Below are positions 39,589 through 42,702 of a stretch of DNA of 42,702 nt, in pieces. The stretch's first letter is position 1. Every line of letters starts with the position of its first letter. A program made the translations under genes and the position numbers. The DNA is from Acidimicrobiaceae bacterium (GTDB taxonomy: Bacteria > Actinomycetota > Acidimicrobiia > Acidimicrobiales > RAAP-2). The DNA is taken from NCBI GenBank assembly GCA_027315445.1, contig DAHUYA010000139.1:1-42702 (forward strand). The letters run 5' to 3'. Below the pieces are notes generated by a model. That model saw only the letters and a program-made list of their open reading frames with translations. It searched no databases and was not told where the DNA came from.

Positions 39589-42273
39589 TCAGGTGACGGC
39601 GGCCGAGACGACCGGCGCCACGAGCGGCTGGCCGCCCATCGAGCCGTAGAAGGCGGCGTCGCCGAAGGCGAAGATCCCCCCGTCGGAGGCCACCTCCCAG
39701 TACCCGGCGCCGTCGGGGGTGGCCGCCATGCCGACGATCGGTCGGTTGAGCGGCTTGCCGCCCATCGAGCCGTAGAAGGCGGCGTCGCCGAAGGCGAAGA
39801 TCCCGCCGTCGGCGGCCACCTCCCAGTACCCGGCGCCGTCGGGGGTGGCCGCCATGCCGACGATCGGCGCCACCAGCGGCCGGCCGCCCATCGAGCCGTA
39901 GAAGGCGGCGTCGCCGAAGGCGAAGATCCCCCCGTCGGCCGCCACCTCCCAGTAGCCGGCGTCGTCGGGGGTGGCCGCCGTGCCGACCACCGGGCGGTCG
40001 AGCGGGCGGCCGCCCATCGAGCCGTAGAAGGCGGCGTCGCCGAAGGCGAAGACGCCCCCGTCGGAGGCCACCTCCCAGTACCCGGCGCCGCGGCGGCCGT
40101 AGAGGTAGTCCGCCTGGGGCGCGGCGGCAGAGGTCCCGTTGGGCGTGGTCACGCGCACGGGCACCACTCCCGGCACACCCGCCGGCACCACCACCGTCAC
40201 CGACGCCGGGCCGTCGGAGAGCACCCGTGCAGCCCGGCCCGTCCCGAAGTCGACGGCCGTCGCCCCCGCCAGGTCGCTCCCGCCGATCGTGACCACCGAG
40301 CCGCCCCCCCCCGGGCCGACGCCCGAGCTGAGAGAGGTGACCGAGGGGCACCCGCCCGCCGGCTGCAGGTCGGTCAACAGGGTGCCGCCGACGGGGGAGC
40401 CCCAGCCGCTGGCCAGGTCGTAACCGGGGCCGGCCGGGTAGGCACCCTGGTTGGTGCCGGTCAGGTCGTTCGAACCGGTGGTGATGTCGTGGAAGGCGGC
40501 CGAGCCGCCGAGGGCGTAGAGGGCGGGGTCGACGAACCCCACCCCGGCCGAGCACCCCTGGTCGGTCAGGGCGAACAGGGCCGCCCAGAGCGGCGTGGCG
40601 GCGCTGGTGCCGCCCACCGGCGACCAGTGGCCCTGGTAGTAGATCTCGTAGCCGGTGTACGGGCTGGCGTCGGCCGCCACGTCGGGGAGCTCGCGGCAGT
40701 CACCGGACGACGCCCCGCAGGGCGTGCCCGAGGAGTACCCGTTGACCGTCCCCCGGGCCGCCGCGGCCGACTGCCAGCTCGGCATCGGCCAGTAGGTCGA
40801 GATCCCCCCGCCGCCCGCCCCCGCCGACCCGCTGGCGGCGCACGACGACGCGGCGTTCTGGCAGTCGTTCCAGACGGTCTCCCCGGCGGTGGTGGCCCCG
40901 TTCGGCAGGGCGGTGCCGCCCACCGCCGTCACGTAGGGCTGGGAGGCCGGGTCCTCCACGGCCAGCTGGGTCTGAGGGGTCTGGGGCGAGTAGCAGGCCT
41001 CGGAACCGGAATCGCCGGTGGCCGCCACCACCGTCTGGCCCTGGGCGGCCATCACCTGGAAGAGGGCGTTCTCCGCCGCCGCGGCCGAGCCGTGGCCCGT
41101 CCCGCCGCCCTGGGGCGGGTAGTCCATGCTCTCGCACTGTCCCCAACTGGTGCTCACCACCTGGGCGTTGTCGTCCGAGGCGATCCGGCTCCAGACGTCG
41201 TAGGGTCCCGCCCCGGGACCGTCGTTCTGGGAGTTCGGACCCTCGTACACCTCGAGCGAGGCGCCCGGGGCCATGGCCGCCGCGTCCTCGATGTCGAGGG
41301 TGGCCTCGCCCACCCCCGACCCGGAGCCCGCCCCCCCGTCCACCTGCACCTGGCGGATCGGGTTGGAGAGGCCGTAGCAGCTCTCGAAGGCGGCCACGTC
41401 GCCAGGGTCGTACGGCTCGAGCTCGTAGAGGGCGATGGTCACGCCGAGCCCGGTGCGCCCCTGACCGTACAGCCCGGTGTAGCCGTACGTGCTGGCCAGC
41501 TGCGCCATGGACAGGGCGGCCGTGGGCGCCTGGGCCTGCTGCTCGGCTGCGCATGGCTGGGGACCGACCCCGGCGGCCGCCGGGCTGGTGGCGCCCGTGA
41601 GGGCGGCACTGCGGAGCCCGCCGGACGCGCCGGTGGACGGGCCGACGGCACGGGCCAGCTGGGGCCGCCAGGCGGTCAGGTCGTCGAGGCCCACCACCGA
41701 CTGCACGGCACCGGCCACCGAGGCGGGGACGCTCGGGGTGCTGGAGGTCGTGAACGCTCGGGCACCGGAGGCGAGACGCACCTGGGCGAGAGTGGTGGCG
41801 AAGGCCGCCTCCACGGACGAGGCCGGCCCGCTGGCCGGCACCTCGAGGCCGTCGCCGGCGGTCGGGCCGACGGTCAGCCCCTGCGAGGCCAGCCATCCCC
41901 GCACCGCCTCGACGGTGGCCGGCGAGGGCCCGAACCGGGTGGCGAACTGGCCCGGACCGAGGTAGTGCCGGTAGTCGGGCGACGCCGGGTCCGACGTGGC
42001 GGCCACGAAGGCGGAGACGGCGGCGGGGTCCGGGACGGCCAGCACCACGCCGATCTGCAACCGCTGGCCGGCAGGAAGGACACCGGTCACCGCCGATCCG
42101 CCCGGCAGCGCCGGCACCGCCCCCGAAAGGGCGCTGCGGGTGGCCGGGGTCGCCGAGGGTCCCGCGCCCTGGGCCCCGGCCGACGCCGGGCCGGCCAGCA
42201 CGCCGAGCAGGAGCACCCCGCCGCCCAGCGCCATCCATCGCCGCCGTGCGGACACCCCACCTCGAGCGATCAC
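39589..42273 (-). CDS. Secreted sedolisin (S53 peptidase) with IPT domain and four 42-residue repeats
   Basis: 894 residues. Signal peptide about 1-33 ([20 protein letters not shown]), activation prodomain about 50-210, catalytic domain about 250-640, an IPT/TIG-like domain about 643-725, then four repeats of 42 residues each starting GYWEV (731, 773, 815, 857). Catalytic residues: E323 and D327 in [10 protein letters not shown]421 in AATGDSGS, S557 in GGTSAATP. The calcium-site region [24 protein letters not shown] is complete. So it is probably an active acid serine-carboxyl protease, secreted and perhaps surface-bound. GTG 42273 overlaps the rarA stop as GTGA; GTG 42255 is also possible. 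Confidence 0.9.
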   Translation of the reverse strand: MIARGGVSARRRWMALGGGVLLLGVLAGPASAGAQGAGPSATPATRSALSGAVPALPGGSAVTGVLPAGQRLQIGVVLAVPDPAAVSAFVAATSDPASPDYRHYLGPGQFATRFGPSPATVEAVRGWLASQGLTVGPTAGDGLEVPASGPASSVEAAFATTLAQVRLASGARAFTTSSTPSVPASVAGAVQSVVGLDDLTAWRPQLARAVGPSTGASGGLRSAALTGATSPAAAGVGPQPCAAEQQAQAPTAALSMAQLASTYGYTGLYGQGRTGLGVTIALYELEPYDPGDVAAFESCYGLSNPIRQVQVDGGAGSGSGVGEATLDIEDAAAMAPGASLEVYEGPNSQNDGPGAGPYDVWSRIASDDNAQVVSTSWGQCESMDYPPQGGGTGHGSAAAAENALFQVMAAQGQTVVAATGDSGSEACYSPQTPQTQLAVEDPASQPYVTAVGGTALPNGATTAGETVWNDCQNAASSCAASGSAGAGGGGISTYWPMPSWQSAAAARGTVNGYSSGTPCGASSGDCRELPDVAADASPYTGYEIYYQGHWSPVGGTSAATPLWAALFALTDQGCSAGVGFVDPALYALGGSAAFHDITTGSNDLTGTNQGAYPAGPGYDLASGWGSPVGGTLLTDLQPAGGCPSVTSLSSGVGPGGGGSVVTIGGSDLAGATAVDFGTGRAARVLSDGPASVTVVVPAGVPGVVPVRVTTPNGTSAAAPQADYLYGRRGAGYWEVASDGGVFAFGDAAFYGSMGGRPLDRPVVGTAATPDDAGYWEVAADGGIFAFGDAAFYGSMGGRPLVAPIVGMAATPDGAGYWEVAADGGIFAFGDAAFYGSMGGKPLNRPIVGMAATPDGAGYWEVASDGGIFAFGDAAFYGSMGGQPLVAPVVSAAVT
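39592..40083. repeat. Tandem 126-bp repeat, about four copies, in the sedolisin gene
   Basis: Four near-identical units encode GYWEVA[SA]DGG[IV][14 protein letters not shown] blocks plus a variable spacer (for example [17 protein letters not shown]). Units begin, on the minus strand, near 40083, 39957, 39831 and 39705. High DNA identity suggests recent duplication or gene conversion, and copy number could vary between strains. Confidence 0.9.
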
Positions 42274-42702
42274 TCACCCTCCCGCTGTCGGCGCATCCGG
42301 TCGGCCAGCCCCCGCTCCGCGCCGTGCTCGGACGGCTCGAAGTAGACGTGCCCCTCGACCTCGTCCGGCCGGTGCTGCTGGGGCACCCAGCCTGCCGGCT
42401 CGTCATGAGGGTAGCGGTAGCCCACCCCGTGCCCGATGTCGGCCGCCCGCCGGTAATGGGCGTCCCGGAGGGGCGGTGGCACGTCGCGCCGGCCCCCGGA
42501 GGCGAGGTCCGCCCGGGCCCGGCCGAGGGCCACCGTGACCCGGTTCGACTTGGGGGCGCAGGCGAGGTACACGACGGCGTGGGCCAGGTTGAGGGCCGCC
42601 TCGGGGAGCCCCACCACCTCCACCGCCCGGGCGGCTGCGTCGGCCACCAGCAGGCCGAGTGGATCGGCCATGCCCACGTCCTCGCTGGCCAGGATGACCA
42701 GG
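42270..42702 (-). CDS. rarA: Replication-associated recombination ATPase RarA, C-terminal part (cut by window edge)
   Basis: The gene enters from the right edge; about 144 codons are visible. [14 protein letters not shown] at the edge, [57 protein letters not shown] and FEPSEHGAE match the C-terminal tetramerisation region of RarA/MgsA, an AAA+ ATPase acting at stalled forks. The frame runs through the window edge without a start, so the N-terminal ATPase domain lies outside. Its stop overlaps the sedolisin start by four bases. Confidence 0.9.
   Translation of the reverse strand, partial: LVILASEDVGMADPLGLLVADAAARAVEVVGLPEAALNLAHAVVYLACAPKSNRVTVALGRARADLASGGRRDVPPPLRDAHYRRAADIGHGVGYRYPHDEPAGWVPQQHRPDEVEGHVYFEPSEHGAERGLADRMRRQREGE

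Noticed and set aside
39592-40083. CRISPR array
   Set aside because: The 126-bp repeats are in frame, encode protein repeats, and lack short spacers; no cas genes are present.

Overview
The window is a high-GC chromosomal segment of an actinobacterium, most likely of class Acidimicrobiia. This is inferred from three things: a mycothiol synthase gene (mshD), menaquinone genes, and a sedolisin carrying tandem 42-residue repeats built on GYWEV..GG.FAFGDA.FYGS, which I associate with acidimicrobial surface proteins. Coding is dense. Most neighbours overlap by 4 nt (usually GTGA), and many first genes of transcription units seem leaderless, with a -10-like hexamer 6-8 nt before the start codon. 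I see no tRNA, rRNA, CRISPR array, transposase or prophage gene.

Layout. Bases 1-2867 (minus) hold trpC-trpF-trpB-trpA; trpA runs off the left edge. 2953-5113 (plus) is a response regulator/histidine kinase pair. 5127-13699 (minus) is a long his cluster: hisD, hisC, hisB, hisH, hisA, hisF, a GroES-like gene, hisI, trpE and a ygfZ-like gene. Taken together, 1-13.7 kb looks like a his-trp supra-operon into which the plus-strand two-component pair was inserted. hisG, hisE, trpD and trpG are not in the window. hisC carries an in-frame TAG 14 codons before its expected end.

13.8-20.8 kb is mixed: a 62-residue ORF, a VapBC-like pair whose PIN protein seems to have lost acidic active-site residues, the only long non-coding gap (14.7-15.1 kb, rich in hairpins), nth, mshD, a VIT1-family transporter, a small membrane protein, a MaoC-like hydratase, and menG plus an isochorismate synthase. 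20.8-25.4 kb holds a polyprenol-phosphate mannosyltransferase in one operon with a response regulator and kinase, divergent from a YbhN-type multi-pass membrane protein.

25.4-33.6 kb carries ppk1, two SEDS (FtsW/RodA) genes, a bifunctional-nuclease-family gene, an MscS channel, a secreted protein and a DUF1707 protein. 33.7-39.6 kb is a minus-strand operon: two small membrane-anchored proteins, alaS, ruvX, mltG, aroE. The right end holds the sedolisin, translationally coupled to rarA, which runs off the right edge.

Most of the window is housekeeping. The items most worth a second look are the hisC amber codon, the degenerate VapC, the mannosyltransferase/two-component/flippase-like island, the structured gap at 14.7-15.1 kb, and the repeated leaderless-promoter architecture.
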